Below are positions 46,773 to 58,525 of a DNA stretch of 64,000 nucleotides, in pieces; position 1 is the stretch's first letter, and each line of letters starts with the position of its first letter. Below the pieces are notes generated by a model. The model was given only the letters and a program-made list of their open reading frames with translations, was not told the DNA's origin and ran no database searches. Source of the DNA: Lepus europaeus (Eukaryota; Chordata; Mammalia; Lagomorpha; Leporidae); contig NC_084850.1 in NCBI RefSeq assembly GCF_033115175.1, positions 17,577,218 through 17,641,217 of the forward strand. The letters are read 5' to 3'. The translations under genes and the position numbers were made by a program.

Positions 46773-47730
46773 GGGGATGGTCAAGTAGGGTCAGCAACAT
46801 TGCAGGCAGAACTGTAAATTTCTTGTTAGAGATGCCACCTGCCTTTACCTGGCCAGCTCTCCTCCCAGGCCAGCCAAGTAATGAAAGTCAACAGACCTCC
46901 CTTAGGATATACCCCATGTGAAGAGATAGATAGGTCTGGGCCTCTTAACTTACAAGGCCTAAAGCCCACCAGATTATTATCAAGCCCCTTCTATCAGGTT
47001 CTATTTGCCTCTCAATCAGAAAACTTAATTGTAGCTTAGACAGCACCTTTCTTAGCTCCTCTAATAATGACTCTGTCCTTTGTTCTAGACCCTGTCTAGC
47101 GCACTTGGGCCTCATTCCTTTGTAATCATAACCTCTACTCTACCACCAATGGCTCTACTCCCAACCTGTGTGTACTGATGGTCCTCTTCCCCACTTAATG
47201 CTGTATAATTGTTCAGACCTGGTAAATGCCACTCTTAGGATCATTGGTTACTATCCTCACCCTGTCTTTTATGACCTTGTCTAAATATGATCAGAGTCGG
47301 GGAACTTGGAAGGCTTCCATAGCCTTGGCACCTCATGACGAGAGCCTAGGGTGGTTACTGGCGCCATAAACTAGAGTGTTAATTTGTTGGGTCAACAACA
47401 GGAGCCACTGTGCGCTTGCTCCTGATGTGGGATCTCTGTCCTTAATGTACTGTACATTTTGATGTAATGCTATAACTAGTACTCAAACAGTATGTTTCAC
47501 TTTGTGTTTCTATGTGGGTGCAAACTGTTGAAATCTTTACTTAATGTATACTAAATTGATCTTCTGTATATAAAGAGAATTGAAAATGAATCTTAATGTG
47601 AATGGAAGGGGAGAGGGAGCGGGAGAGGGGAGGGTTGCGGGTGGGAGGGAAATTATGGCAAGGGGAAGCCATTGTAATCCATAAGCTGTATACTGGAAAT
47701 TTATATTCATTAAATAAAAGTTAAAAAAAA

Positions 47731-47745
47731 AAGAAAGGCAAGCTA
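47731..47745 (+). repeat. TSD of composite element A, right copy
   Basis: AAGAAAGGCAAGCTA directly after the A-tail of element A. The perfect match proves that everything between arrived as one unit plus later nested insertions. Confidence 0.97.
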
Positions 47746-48412
47746 AGTATTATACACAGATAACCCAGTGCAGTGAGTGCCATAATGTAGAGATGTGAGA
47801 TGGATCTGGATCTTGTCTTGGATGTAAGGGAGAGCCCAAAGAAAGGAGATGAGGTAATTAGGGTATTCAAAAGTAAGGAAAATGATTATGAACAGACCCA
47901 GAGCTATGAAAGTATTCCATACAAATGGATCTTGAGTTGTTAAAACTATCTGAAAGTTTATACTGTTTCTAAGAATCATCTGGGAGCTACTTTAAAAAAA
48001 AAATAAGATTGTGATACAAGTGGTGCCAAGACCACACTTTGAGAAAATCAGATGGCTTCAGTTCATTAGTTGACAAACTTCAGTTCAATGATTTACTTCC
48101 ACATCCTTAAGTTTGCTAGTGTGATAAGGAAAAAACAGTTATTCGTGACTCAGAATAAGACATGCTATTTGGGTTTACCAAATTAGTTCATTCAAATAAA
48201 TCACAAGATTAACAAATGTTTCTTAAATACTCAATGCTATGTAAGGTATTGTGCAACGTATGGTTATATGAGAGAAGTTCGGAGCAATGAGATGAAGATG
48301 AATAAGACAGGGCCTGCACTCAAGAAGCTCAAGGAGAATGGTGAGCTGTTCCTGTCACCAAGCCCCTTGGAATGGTGCGGATCCAGGGTGAGGCAGAGAT
48401 CACATAAGTTTT
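47746..48412. other. Unique flank with L2-like relic
   Basis: No gene. 48205-48350 ('aacaaatgtttcttaaatactc...aagacagggcctgcactcaagaagctcaagg') resembles a reversed L2 3' region. Confidence 0.45.
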
Positions 48413-48754
48413 TAATATTTAATGATTTATTGACTTTAAGATTTAATGATTTATTGATTTGAAAGTCAGAGAAACAAAGACAGAAATCTTGTTTCTACCA
48501 ATTCACTCCCCAAATAGCCACAACAGTCATATCTGGGTCAGATTAAGGCCAGGAGCCAGGAATGCTCTCCTATTCTCCCACATGGGTAGCATGGAACCAA
48601 GAAGTTGAGCCATTTTCTTCTGTTTTTTTTTTTCAGCACATTAGCAGGATGTTGGATTAGAAGTGAAACACTCAGGGAGTCAAATCAACATTCAGATACA
48701 GGATACTGGTATTACAAGTGGCTGCTTAACCTGCTGCACCATGTTACCAGCCCC
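48413..48754 (-). mobile_element. C-SINE, diverged
   Basis: Minus orientation, with its tail at 48413-48465 and head end 'accagcccc'. Flanks CACATAAGTTTTT and CACATCAGTTATTT suggest an imperfect TSD. Confidence 0.88.
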
Positions 48755-50289
48755 CACATCAGTTATTTGAACAGAGAGAACCTAATATAAAAAATTTCTA
48801 ACTAGGATAAAAGTTGTTGCTTAGATGACTGAAATGAGAACACAGGACTCTGACGTAGCACAGAGGCAGTGACTGCAGAAAGAAGCAGCTACCACCCACG
48901 ACCCCTAGGTTTGGGGACACAATGGTAAGAGATTGAAATTGTTGAAACTCAGAAGCTTGGAAGGATGTTCCATAGATCTGAAGCTGAGACTTCTGAGGAG
49001 TTATAACTGCTCAGCTGAGCCGATAACTCAGAGCTCAGAGGAGGGGTCCTATGGGTTTGAGATCCAAATCCTTGAGGAAGGAATGTTAGCTGGTAGAGGG
49101 TGAATAAGGTGAAGAGGAGGTGAGGTGGGATACAATGAAGCTTATTTTATGGCCTTTGGAAAAGCTAGAAGCTAGAATTAGCTACTGCCACAATAAGGTA
49201 CAACTACTGCTGGGGTTAAGAAGTGAAGTGGGGTGATGCTCTCAGGATTAGCAACCAAGTAGGGAACACACAGAGAGCAAACATAAAAGGCTAAGTCCTT
49301 TCACTCTTGTCCAGCTTTGTAGTCTCCCTCTTGCCACCTCTATTGGCAAAGGAGCCAGATATCTGAGCAGAAGCATGGCTTGAGAGTCGCAGGACTAGCA
49401 CCTTGAAACAGAATACAGAAGGTCAAGATTAGGGTTAAGAGATATTAACTTAATAACTAGTACAACCACCTGTAACATAAAACAGAGTGAAATAATATTC
49501 TAGAAGTCTGTGAAAGTACACAGGAATAAGAGAAGAACCCAAAATGGAAAGATCAGGAAGGTAAGAATGCATGTATGCAGTGTGCTTTAGAAAGTTGGAG
49601 AAATGGGGTGACAGTAGAGAAGGAACTAAATTGGTAAATGAGAATACCTGGCAAGGGGCATGAGCCAGATGGTCTGGGGTACTTTCTATTACATAATCTC
49701 ATCTAATCCCCACAACAGCCCTTACAGGTAGACATAATTATCCCAATTTATAGACTAGGAAGAGTCTCAGAGAACATTTTGTTCATTCATCACTAATTCA
49801 TCAACTACATACTATAAACCAGACAGCAAGGACTGCAGCAGCAAACAAGTGTTTTCCCTGCCCCTTTGTCCTTGCCTTACACTCAAGAGGTTGACTAACT
49901 TTCCTAAAAACATGTAGGTGATAGGCAGCAAAATCAGGACCAGAAATCAAATGGGTGAGCCATTCCCACCACACATAATACTGCTTCCAAAAAGAAACAC
50001 CTAGAAATTATGCAAAATGCTCTAAAACTTTAGGCTCACTGCAAAACCTTAGACAGTAAAGATTAACAAAATGCATGCAGCCATGTCAGACACTACTCCC
50101 ACATCCCTTCATTAGAACACAGACTGCCAGGTCTCCATGACTCCAGAGAGACATGACATAGCTGGAAAAGTACAAAGAAGGGCTACTGAAACGATGTGAA
50201 GGCCAATTATATGGATGCATTAAAAAGGTGAAAGGGGATTGGATAAACTTGAAAATGCAGGGTCCACTGTTAGGATCCATAGCTGGGCC
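48755..50289. other. Mostly unique stretch with one MIR
   Basis: No gene was recognised. 49690-49790 ('ataatctcatctaatccccacaacagccc...tatcccaatttatagactagga') is a MIR core on the minus strand. Short frames here carry no domain. Confidence 0.5.
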
Positions 50290-50750
50290 TGAAAGTTAAA
50301 ACTGGCAAAGATTATAAGGAGAAAAGCTTATAAATTTTAATAACATAAGTTTTATGTAACATGGAAGCCTTCAAATGGAAATGAAGACCAGAAGAAACAG
50401 GCTAGCCTGAGTGTTTTTATACTAGATTTGATAGAGTAGAAATTTGTAGGGAAATAGGATCAAATAAGCGGTATGAGCTAAGTGTGATAAACTGGGGAAA
50501 TTTAGCAAGAACTGTGCATTCACAATCCTCTTGATGTCTGTCCATATTTGCAGATAATGATCCTTTCTTCTATGTAGAAGGAGAACACCTCTCACATATG
50601 GGTCCTATGACCTGATTCAGAGAATACAGACATCAGAGAATTCTTTTTGTACCTGCTATTTTTCAAATTTCTTCAGCTCCAAATATTCAATGAGCCAAAG
50701 CATCATATTTGGGGCAGCATGTTCTGAATTCAAGGAAATAGGAACATGGC
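50290..50750 (-). repeat. Ancient LTR-like repeat, family unassigned (copy 2)
   Basis: It shares the start 'aaagcttataaattttaataacataagtttt' and the end 'tcttcagctccaaatattcaatgagccaaagcatcatatttgg' with the repeat at 27960-28925, in the same order and orientation. Confidence 0.5.
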
Positions 50751-50804
50751 CTTTTTCACCAAAGCTGCATGTCAAATAACTAGGGAAAATTCTTTAAACT
50801 GTAT

Positions 50805-51112
50805 TTACTCATTTATTTATTCTTTTTAATTTAAAAAGCAGAATGACAGAGGGAGAGAAAGATTTTCCATCTGCTAGTTCACTTTCCCGAATGCCTGCAA
50901 CAGCCAGGGCTGGGTCAAGCCAGAGATAGGGTTCCAGATCTGCATCTAAGTCTCCCGTATCTTTGGTAGGGACCCAACTAATTGAGACATCACCTGCTGC
51001 ATCCTCAGGTGTGCAATAGCAAGAAGCTAGATCAGAAGTGAAGGCAGGATTAGAAGCCAGGCACTCAGATATGAAATGCTGACATCTCAGTGGTGGTTTA
51101 AGGGCTGTCCCA
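50805..51112 (-). mobile_element. Older C-SINE-type element
   Basis: Minus-strand body with 'ccatctgctagttcactttcccgaatgcctgcaacagccagggctggg', diverged head at about 51095. Confidence 0.82.
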
Positions 51113-51339
51113 CAGTACCTGCTCCAGATCCTTTAAAAGTTGGACAAAAAAAGCCCCCAAGTTTAGACTGCAAGGTGGGTATAATACTTTACAAAATGAA
51201 TAGCAATATTCTATTACCTTAAGAAAGTGGTATGGGTTCAAATAAAAGTAGCTTCATGGACAATTCAGCATAAAAGCCTGCTTCACAAAGGCCTAACTGC
51301 TTATTCAAGGAACATACAAGTGTTTGTTTGGAGACCTTT

Positions 51340-51560
51340 TGTGGTTATGGAGTACGATATCAGTGACAACTAAAATCCAGAGTCCAGCCCAGAGGATTCA
51401 CTTCCATATAATCATGAAAACATTTGTGAAGGAACTTAGAGGGGCCAATCTAAGTTACTGTGTTTCACAGATGTGAAAACTGACGCCTGGAGAGAAGTGA
51501 CCAGGGCCACACAACTGGCTAGTGTTAGTTAATCAGACTACAATAGTGTCACCAACCATC
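51340..51560 (-). repeat. MIR-like ancient SINE
   Basis: 'cacagatgtgaaaactgacgcctggagagaagtgaccagggccacacaactggctagtg' is the reverse of the MIR core and tRNA-related part. Confidence 0.6.
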
Positions 51561-51699
51561 CTTGTTTCCCTGGGATTGAGGAATTTCTAGGAAGGCAAAA
51601 CTTTCAGTTCTTAAGCTAGGATGGTCCAGGGGAGCTTGGATGAGCATTCACCCTAATTGTTGCAAAGGGAAATTCCATTATGAGATGCTTCCTTTCGAG

Positions 51700-51705
51700 A
51701 ATGTT
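51700..51705 (+). repeat. 6-bp TSD of solo LTR, left copy
   Basis: AATGTT just before TGTGGGG. Confidence 0.7.
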
Positions 51706-52572
51706 TGTGGGGCATGAGCACAGCCATGGCACGGCCAGGCCAGGCCAGGGGGCTCCACATGTGCAGCTGCCCCCGGGTGCCCCCGCCCAAGCTGCACAGA
51801 ATGGAGCCGTGCAGAGCCGAGTAAGATGGCGCCCAGAGGAAGTAAGATGGGTGGAATCCAAAGTTGTTTATCACTAAAACTAATTGGCTGTGCAACATCA
51901 GGGGAGGTAACAAAACTAGTAACAAGTGTATAGACATATGGCTAGTCCTATAGAAATCCCCCCATAAGGTGATTTTTTAAGTGATTGGTTGGTCCTTAGC
52001 CCTGCCCCAATGACTCTGCAGTTTTGTGCTATAAAAGGTTCTATTATAGCCGGCGCCACGGCTCACTAGGCTAATCCTCCGCCTTGCGGCGCTGGCACAC
52101 CGGGTTCTAGTCCCGGTCGGGGCGCCGGTTCTGTCCCGGTTGCCCCTCTTCCAGGCCAGCTCTCTGCTGTGGCCAGGGAGTGCAGTGGAGGATGGCTCAA
52201 GTGCTTGGGTCCTGCACCCCATGGGAGACCAGGATAGGCACCTGGCTCCTGCCATCGGATCAGCGCGGTGCGCCGGCCGCAGCGCGCCTACCGCGGCGGC
52301 CATTGGAGGGTGAACCAACGGCCAAGGAAGACCTTTCTCTCTGTCTCTCTCTCTCTCTCACTGTCCACTCTGCCTGTCAAAAAATAATAATAATAAAAAA
52401 AATTTTAAAAAAAGGTTCTATTACACACAAAGTAAATGAGTTCTTGCTGCTAGACTTGGCTCCCCGCTGCATCTGACTGTCTCCGGGGTCGGGAGGCTGG
52501 GGAACGGGCGAGCGGCGCACTCACCTTTCCTCGGACCCAGTCCATCCTGTAGGGGTGGACTAAGACCCTGCA
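51706..52572 (+). mobile_element. Solo retroviral LTR (~490 bp), split by C-SINE
   Basis: It begins TGTGGGG and ends CCTGCA between 6-bp AATGTT repeats. A 6-bp duplication fits a betaretrovirus-like (class II) ERV. A TATA box (CTATAAAAGG) lies at about 52029-52038, and a GC-rich U5-like part at 52440-52550. No internal genes: solo LTR left by recombination. A YY1-like AAGATGGCG lies at 51823-51831. Confidence 0.75.
52047..52409 (+). mobile_element. Young CSINE2 inside the LTR
   Basis: A near-consensus head ('agccggcgccacggctcactaggctaatcctcc') and CpG-rich body show a recent insertion. Perfect TSD AAAAGGTTCTATTA at 52033-52046 and 52410-52423. Confidence 0.97.
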
Positions 52573-52578
52573 AATGTT
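52573..52578 (+). repeat. 6-bp TSD of solo LTR, right copy
   Basis: AATGTT just after CCCTGCA. Confidence 0.7.
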
Positions 52579-52593
52579 CATTAAGATATCTTT

Positions 52594-52897
52594 GCAGGGC
52601 CAGCGCCGTGGCTCACTTGGTTAATCCTCCTTCTGCAGTGCTGGCATCTGATATGGGCACTGGGTTCTAGTCCCAGTTGCTCCTCTTCCAGTCCAGCTCT
52701 CTGCTGTGGCACAGGAAGGCAGTGGAGGATGGTCCAAGTGCTTGGGCCCCTGCACCCGCATGGGAAACCTGGCTCCTGGCTTCGGATCGGTGCAGCACCA
52801 GCCGTGGCGGCCATTTGGGGAGTGAACCAGCAGAGGGAATATCTTTCTCTCTCTCTCTCTCTCTCACTGTCTATAGCTCTACCTGTCAAATTAAAAA
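52594..52897 (+). mobile_element. CSINE2 copy
   Basis: TSD AAGATATCTTT at 52583-52593 and 52898-52908. Head 'gcagggccagcgccgtggctcacttgg', (CT)n and a short A-tail. Confidence 0.95.
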
Positions 52898-52908
52898 AAG
52901 ATATCTTT

Positions 52909-53539
52909 ATAAAATTTTTTTTTAATGTTACACTCATTCCTAGAATTTTCTTGGGACCATGATCAATTACAAGCATTTGAGAATATAGTCACCTGAAGAT
53001 TTTGCTTCTTGTCTCAGAATGGAGTGGCATGTCAAGAATGGGATGCCCCTCCTTTGATTCCTTATTCAGAGCTTTTTGGCAGAGCATATTGCCACAACTG
53101 ATCAAGGCATTTGATTTTTCCTGGGAATAAACTGAGTTGAATTTCACCCAGTATCCCAGATCTGGACGGATGTGGTAATAGATAAAAAGTCTTTCCTCAC
53201 TGATTGGCCATTTACATCTACAATTATTTGTTGCACACTCATTTACATGCACAAACAACTTCACAAAATCCAAATTTAAATAAAACTAAGAGACTCAACC
53301 TATTTGAAATTTGCCTTACTAAGCATTCAACTTTAAAAATTACAACTAAAATTTATCTTATTGTTTTCCATTATTACAGTTATCAATAGGTATCCAAGAT
53401 AGCTCCAGCTAGTTATAAAAATATCAGAAAATTTGCAGTTTAGTTAAGAATCATTGCTATATGCAGAATTTCTACTATCTTCTAATATTAGAACTGTGAA
53501 GAAGGTATTGATTACTGTTATTTTTAGTGGTTTTACTTT
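52909..53539. other. Unique stretch, no gene seen
   Basis: AT-rich; the frame of 94 codons at 52989-53273 (-) has no recognisable domain. Confidence 0.45.
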
Positions 53540-54065
53540 TTAAAAAATTAACAGAAATATAAAAATCATAAATATTTATGGGATACTAGATGATGTTTTA
53601 ATCGTGCATACATTGTATACTATTCAGCCAGGGTTAATATGACTATCTCCTCAAACATTTAACATTTCTTTATGGAGAAAACATCCCACAATCATATCTT
53701 TCTGTTTTTTTTTATAAAAGAATGTATATTACATTAGCATTGTCTGTAGTCACCCTACTGTATAATAGAACCCCAGAACTTCTTACTTCTGTCTAACTGC
53801 AACCTAGTACCCCTTAATCAGCCTTTCCCTATCCCTTTCTCCCCACTTCTTTCCCCCAGCCTCTGTTAACCAGCATTCTACTTCTAACATATCATAGATT
53901 ATGTTGTTTGACTCAACATATGAGTGAGATCAGATGATACTCATCTTTCTATTCTTGGCTTACCTCACTTAACATAATGACCTCCTATTCCACCCAAGTT
54001 GTTGCAAATGATAAGATTTCATGATTTTTTAGGGCTGAATAGTATTCTGTTGTGTGGATGTACTT
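53540..54065 (-). mobile_element. Old L1 relic
   Basis: The order 'cctcctattccacccaagttgttgcaaatgataagatttcatg' then 'ggctgaatagtattctgttgtgtgga' at the right end is the reverse of an L1 ORF2 C-terminus, with 3'UTR to the left. It is much older than the other L1s here. Confidence 0.8.
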
Positions 54066-54949
54066 CCATTGTTTGAAAACAACTGATGGTGGGGTTCCCT
54101 CAAGTTGACTTACACAACCTTAGCTTCAGTAGATTTTCAAGTTGAACAGTTCTCAAGGACTAGATTGTATAGTCATCAAACACTATTCTTTGGAGAGTAC
54201 ATGGGGAAATAATTACAGTAGTTTTCAGCAGAATTCAGAACACGGCATGAAATTCCAATGCTATGTCAAGGAAATCAATGCCAGTATGATTAGTTTAATT
54301 TAGCAAATGTTCCAGATTTACAAAACAGTAAGTAGCATGTGTCTGGCATCTAGCTTGTATCAGGTAATATACAAGATCCTCTAGACACATTCATGCAAAT
54401 TAATTAAGGAGAATTATTAGCAAAACAAGCAATCATTTTCAAACATGATACCATGTCACCACTTAGAGATAACCATAATGCTACATCCTTCTTTTCTTTA
54501 TTCTGTGAATCCTTCTGGAGATTCCTCACAAATCTTAGACAACTCACACATTACCGTTAATCATATTCCTCCTCACAACATTCTTATATTAACTTGATTT
54601 TGACATAGAAGAACTCAGATTTTAAAGTAAATCCCATTCAGTGTAACGCACCTATTGTCAACCAACCCAGATTAGTTATCAGTGTAATTGTTGTAATGAT
54701 AGTGTTATGGATAAGGAATATCATTTAGAATGAATGTTTTATTTTATATGATTTATGTACATGACATGTGACTAAACATAGAAATAATTTAATTCAATTT
54801 GAAATACTTTGATGACTATCTCTGTACAGGGACATCTTTAGATAGAAGTACACAAGCAGCATGGTATTAAAGTCAAGTGAATGTGGAGAATTCAGCTGAA
54901 AGAAAGGCAAGTGAGGTGTGAGAACTGAGTTTCCCAATGAATTTTGTCA
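54066..54949. other. Unique stretch, no gene seen
   Basis: AT-rich, no recognised exon or repeat. Confidence 0.45.
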
Positions 54950-55780
54950 TTTCAACTTTTCTCCCATATTCTCCAGGAGGACTGCTTTTTATTCTTTTTA
55001 CCTTGATAGTTTCTCCAGCTCTTCTGTGTCCATGTTTTATGTAAAGACCAACATGCTGAATGCCTGAATGTATCTAATAAAGTCCCTATTGATGTGGAAT
55101 ATAGGGCTGAAGAATTATGTCCTGGCTTTTGTACATCATAGCCCTGTTCACAAAATGCAGGCCCATACCAGTCCTTTAAACAATGGCCCTGTCTTGTTTC
55201 CATTTATTTAAGGTGTGATTCAGAATGATGGTTTCACCAGCCATTCCCCAGCAGGTATTCATGTGGTTTGGATTTGGGGAGCACATGGATTGCCCAGCAC
55301 TGTCCCTGTTGAACATCAAATGTCAGCCTTTCTTTGACAGACCATTTTTCTAATTGGTCAAGGTCACCTTGGATTCTGCTCTTGCCTTGCAAGGAATTTT
55401 CAGCTTTCCCCCCCACCTTCCCAGGCCTATTTCCCAATGTGATATCTTCTATGGTATTTTCTTATTTCCCTCATTCCAGAACTTTCAGGAAAAAATTAAA
55501 AGCTCTGGAACAAACCTATGTGGTCTCTGGTATATGTTGTCCCAGGTTCCTCCGAAAGCATTGAGTGCCCTTGCATTGAGACTTGTAATAGTACAGTCCA
55601 GGCCTGATATCCCTGGCTCATTAATGGCAATGCCTTGCAGATACCCAAAGCTTTAGTGAAGTCCAGATGTGTCTTACATTGATTGCTCCCCTCTTTATTC
55701 AAAACCTGCAACTCTGTCACAGAAGGAAATGAAATTGGTTTAGCATGAATTGCTCATCATGAAGACAGTGTCTTGGAATA
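54950..55780 (-). mobile_element. CR1/L3-type LINE relic (reverse transcriptase)
   Basis: Minus-strand frames encode pieces of a CR1/L3-clade reverse transcriptase: 'LDFTKAL' (about 55640-55660), the region of the conserved L-D-F-x-K-A-F-D block, and 'DLDQLEKWSVKERLTFDV' (about 55310-55360), the typical post-catalytic segment. The pieces lie in 55496-55720, 55234-55437 and 54952-55203. Stops and frame changes make it a fossil. Confidence 0.7.
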
Positions 55781-57761
55781 TTTTGTTAGCAAACAGCTTA
55801 CTTGATTTTTTTCTATCACCTTCAGGTGAATTAAAATGAAAAAGACTCTATTTTCTGTTAGTACTATCCAGAGGCTTACTGGGCTGCCATGAGGAAGTGG
55901 TAAAGATGCCACTCTGTTTTGGAACAGAATGCTAAGAGATTTCCACATCTGTTAAGACATTGAATTGAGTGACTTCCAGCTTCACTTTCAAAGTTAAATT
56001 GCTACAATTCTGTGTTTTCATTTGTATTTTCCATTAATATTTTCCCTCATGTTCAGAAGATTGATTTTTTGAATGTTTCTGTTCAAAGATATTCTCAGAT
56101 TTCCGCAAAATATCTACTAAATTTTCTCTTTCCTGCCACATTACATGTTACAAGTATACCATAGGATTAGAAATGAGCAAAGGTTACAAATTAACCAGAA
56201 TTTTACCCATTTATCTTTAGATTTGGAGCAAAGTGTAGAAAAGAAAAGGGAACATTGATTTTCATTATCTAATCCTTCCAGACTGTGTAACTTAAAGTGG
56301 TGAGAGTTTACCTATAAATGCAGAGGGCTAACAAATTCTACATCAATGACTGGTGATATCGTTGAACATCCACCTAGGTATTCTTGGTAGATTTATGACA
56401 CATGCTCATCCAAAAAGCCCTTCCCAGCATTAGGTATTACTGACTTTAACCAATGAGATATACTCAAAAACACCAATACCAAGGAATACGAAAGCCAGCT
56501 ATCATAAGTCAAATGGAATGCAGGCAAAATTTGGTACAGTTATATTCTTCCCCATAACAGCCTTAGGAGAAACATGACATCCTATGATAGACTAACACAG
56601 CTGAAACCCTGGCTCCATTAATGTAGAGTGATATGATAAGGCTTCTAAGAAGCTGAGAAGCTCACTAGATTTGTGAAACTGTACAATGGAGTCATTGTTA
56701 AGCTTTCATGCACTGGAATGCCTTTAGAATTGACTCTTTGGAAATGAACAGATTAAAAGTGAAAACTATCAGTGGTGTGCTGATGCTAGCCCTTGTTCAA
56801 TACCTACATCATAAGGTAGAAAAAAAAAGAAAACCTGTCAAGGGTGTTCCAGGTTGAGCTTATGCTATGTTTTCCGGAAAGAGCAAGATTGTGGGTGTTT
56901 GGACCACATGGGTAATTCCTCACTAATGTCCACATCATGAAAAATGCTTGATTTCCTTACCTACATAAAACTACCACCAATTATAACCTTCACTTAACTT
57001 GAAAAAGTAATAGCTCTTATGGACTTGAGGCCAAATTCCAAAGTCAATCTTGTGCTAGAATCAGCAAAGGAGGCAAAATTGCAAGTGGGATGGTGATGAA
57101 ATACTCACCCTACACACATAATTGCATCACAATGTTCTTGTCTAGGAGAGCTTTAATGTACTTAAACATACAGATGAGGTTCTGCTTACTAATATCTGAC
57201 CCAAGTGACATAATGTACTTTTCTGTACCTTGTACGAGGGATAAGATGAACATAACACATAAGAAGCATGCCACCCAGGAAAACATACCTTGTTGCCTGA
57301 AATCCTGAAATTTTGCTTTATTTGCTAGGGAAGAATGAGAAGGCAAGAAAAAGAAGAAAAACAACATACAAAGAGATAACCTATACTTCTAGTTCTCTTT
57401 TAGAGGAAAAAATAGTGTGAGAATTGATTTTCCTAGATCACTTCAATGGTTTCTAAGTATTTTCAAGCACATGCTACTCTTTTGTCTCAGTTTGCATTCT
57501 TCTCAACAAAGCAGATCCTGAAATAAGAATTCAAGGACAAGTAGTCTGTTGTGAAATAATTCCAATAAGCAATGATATGCAAGTAGGCACATAAATTAAA
57601 AAAGCAAAGAAAGTCAATAAAATTTGCATTTTCAAATCAGTTGATACCATGGGCCATTGGAACTCAGTTGTTCTGGGGAACTCCAGGGATCAGTGCAGAA
57701 CATTCTTTGCAGTTATACCAACTGAGGAATAAGAAAGCAGCAGTGTAATATGGTACAGAAG
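55781..57761. other. Unique stretch, no gene seen
   Basis: About 2 kb of AT-rich sequence without a recognised exon or repeat. The overlapping frames at 57090-57367 have no domain features. Confidence 0.45.
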
Positions 57762-58525
57762 AGGGGGGCGGAGCCAAGATGGCGGATAGTGAGGATGTGA
57801 GTCTTAGTTTGGGAAAATAAAGTTTCATAAAAGTGGAATTACTGTAGCCTCAGGAAAAGATTCAAGAAAAAAACTGCAGAGGAAACACTTCTGGATCTAG
57901 TGGATGTGACAGAGAGAACCTACAGGGAGCCCACCGCAGGAAAACCAACCGCGGGAGCCGAGCCGCAGAATCTCACCAGTGCGGGAATAAGCGGGAGGTA
58001 AGACAAAGGCGTCAGAAACCCGAAACATTGGGGGGGGAAAAGCAGAGGCCTCTCAGATTCACTCACCTAGCAAAACAAAGAGCAGGCACCATTTTACATA
58101 TCTAAAGCGCCGCCAACAAGTTCACAAACTCAGTAACTTGGAACTTTGGTGAAACTTGAGAACACATTGAGGGCTGCATAAACTCTTTGCGTGGTCCCAG
58201 GGGTAGATCAAACGAATACTCACAGAGGCCAGATTTCAACTAGACTCAATTCCACTCACCTGTACCGAATAACTTCCCAACTGAGTCACACAAAAAAAAA
58301 AAGAGAGAGAAAGAGAGAGAGCAATCCAGCAAGGAGCAAAGGAGAGAACAATCTGGGTGAGTCACTTTTTCCACAGCCTTAAAACCGAAGAATCAAGCGG
58401 AGCTCTCTGGCCACACCCATCACAGCCTCTAAGGATCCATCAAAGCAGACAGCCCACTTAGAGGCATAGTATAACGAGAAAAAATAACACCACAGCCAAA
58501 AAAAAAAACATAAATTATCTCCAAC
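57762..58525 (+). promoter_or_regulatory. L1 copy 4 5'UTR / internal promoter
   Basis: CCAAGATGGCGG (57774-57785) is a YY1-type site close to the 5' end. A splice-donor-like AG|GTAAGA lies at 57996-58003. The region after about 57850 matches L1 copy 2. Confidence 0.75.

Larger units (their letters stand above)
42833..47262 (+). other. Non-L1 payload of element A (interrupted by element C)
   Basis: Homology to L1 stops in the ORF1-ORF2 spacer after 'cagcaaaagatcacagga' and resumes at 'tatgaccttgtctaaatatg'. The roughly 1.9-kb payload is AT-rich for its first 1 kb, then holds a gag-nucleocapsid-like segment (46410-46790), then about 470 bp of unidentified sequence. The TSD of element C (43153-43167 / 45679-45693) lies in it. 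Confidence 0.85.
40838..47730 (+). mobile_element. Composite element A: L1 5'UTR-ORF1 + ERV-like payload + L1 3'UTR
   Basis: Order: L1-type 5'UTR (40838-41759), intact ORF1 (41760-42794), the first bases after ORF1 shared with L1 (to about 42830), then non-L1 payload (42833-43167 and 45694-47262), then L1 3'UTR (47263-47720) and A-tail. L1 ORF2 is wholly absent. A second element of the same family (43168-45678) is nested in the payload. Without that insertion element A is about 4.4 kb. Perfect 15-bp TSDs bracket it. It is thus a non-autonomous half-LINE that would need ORF2p from an L1. Confidence 0.9.

Noticed and set aside
42833..47262. Payload as a simple ERV insertion into a normal L1
   Set aside because: An insertion would leave ORF2 after the payload and a TSD or LTRs at its edges. 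None is seen, and the same junction recurs in element B.
55354..55656. 100-codon open frame on the plus strand
   Set aside because: Antisense to the CR1/L3-type reverse-transcriptase relic, whose peptide matches are on the minus strand.
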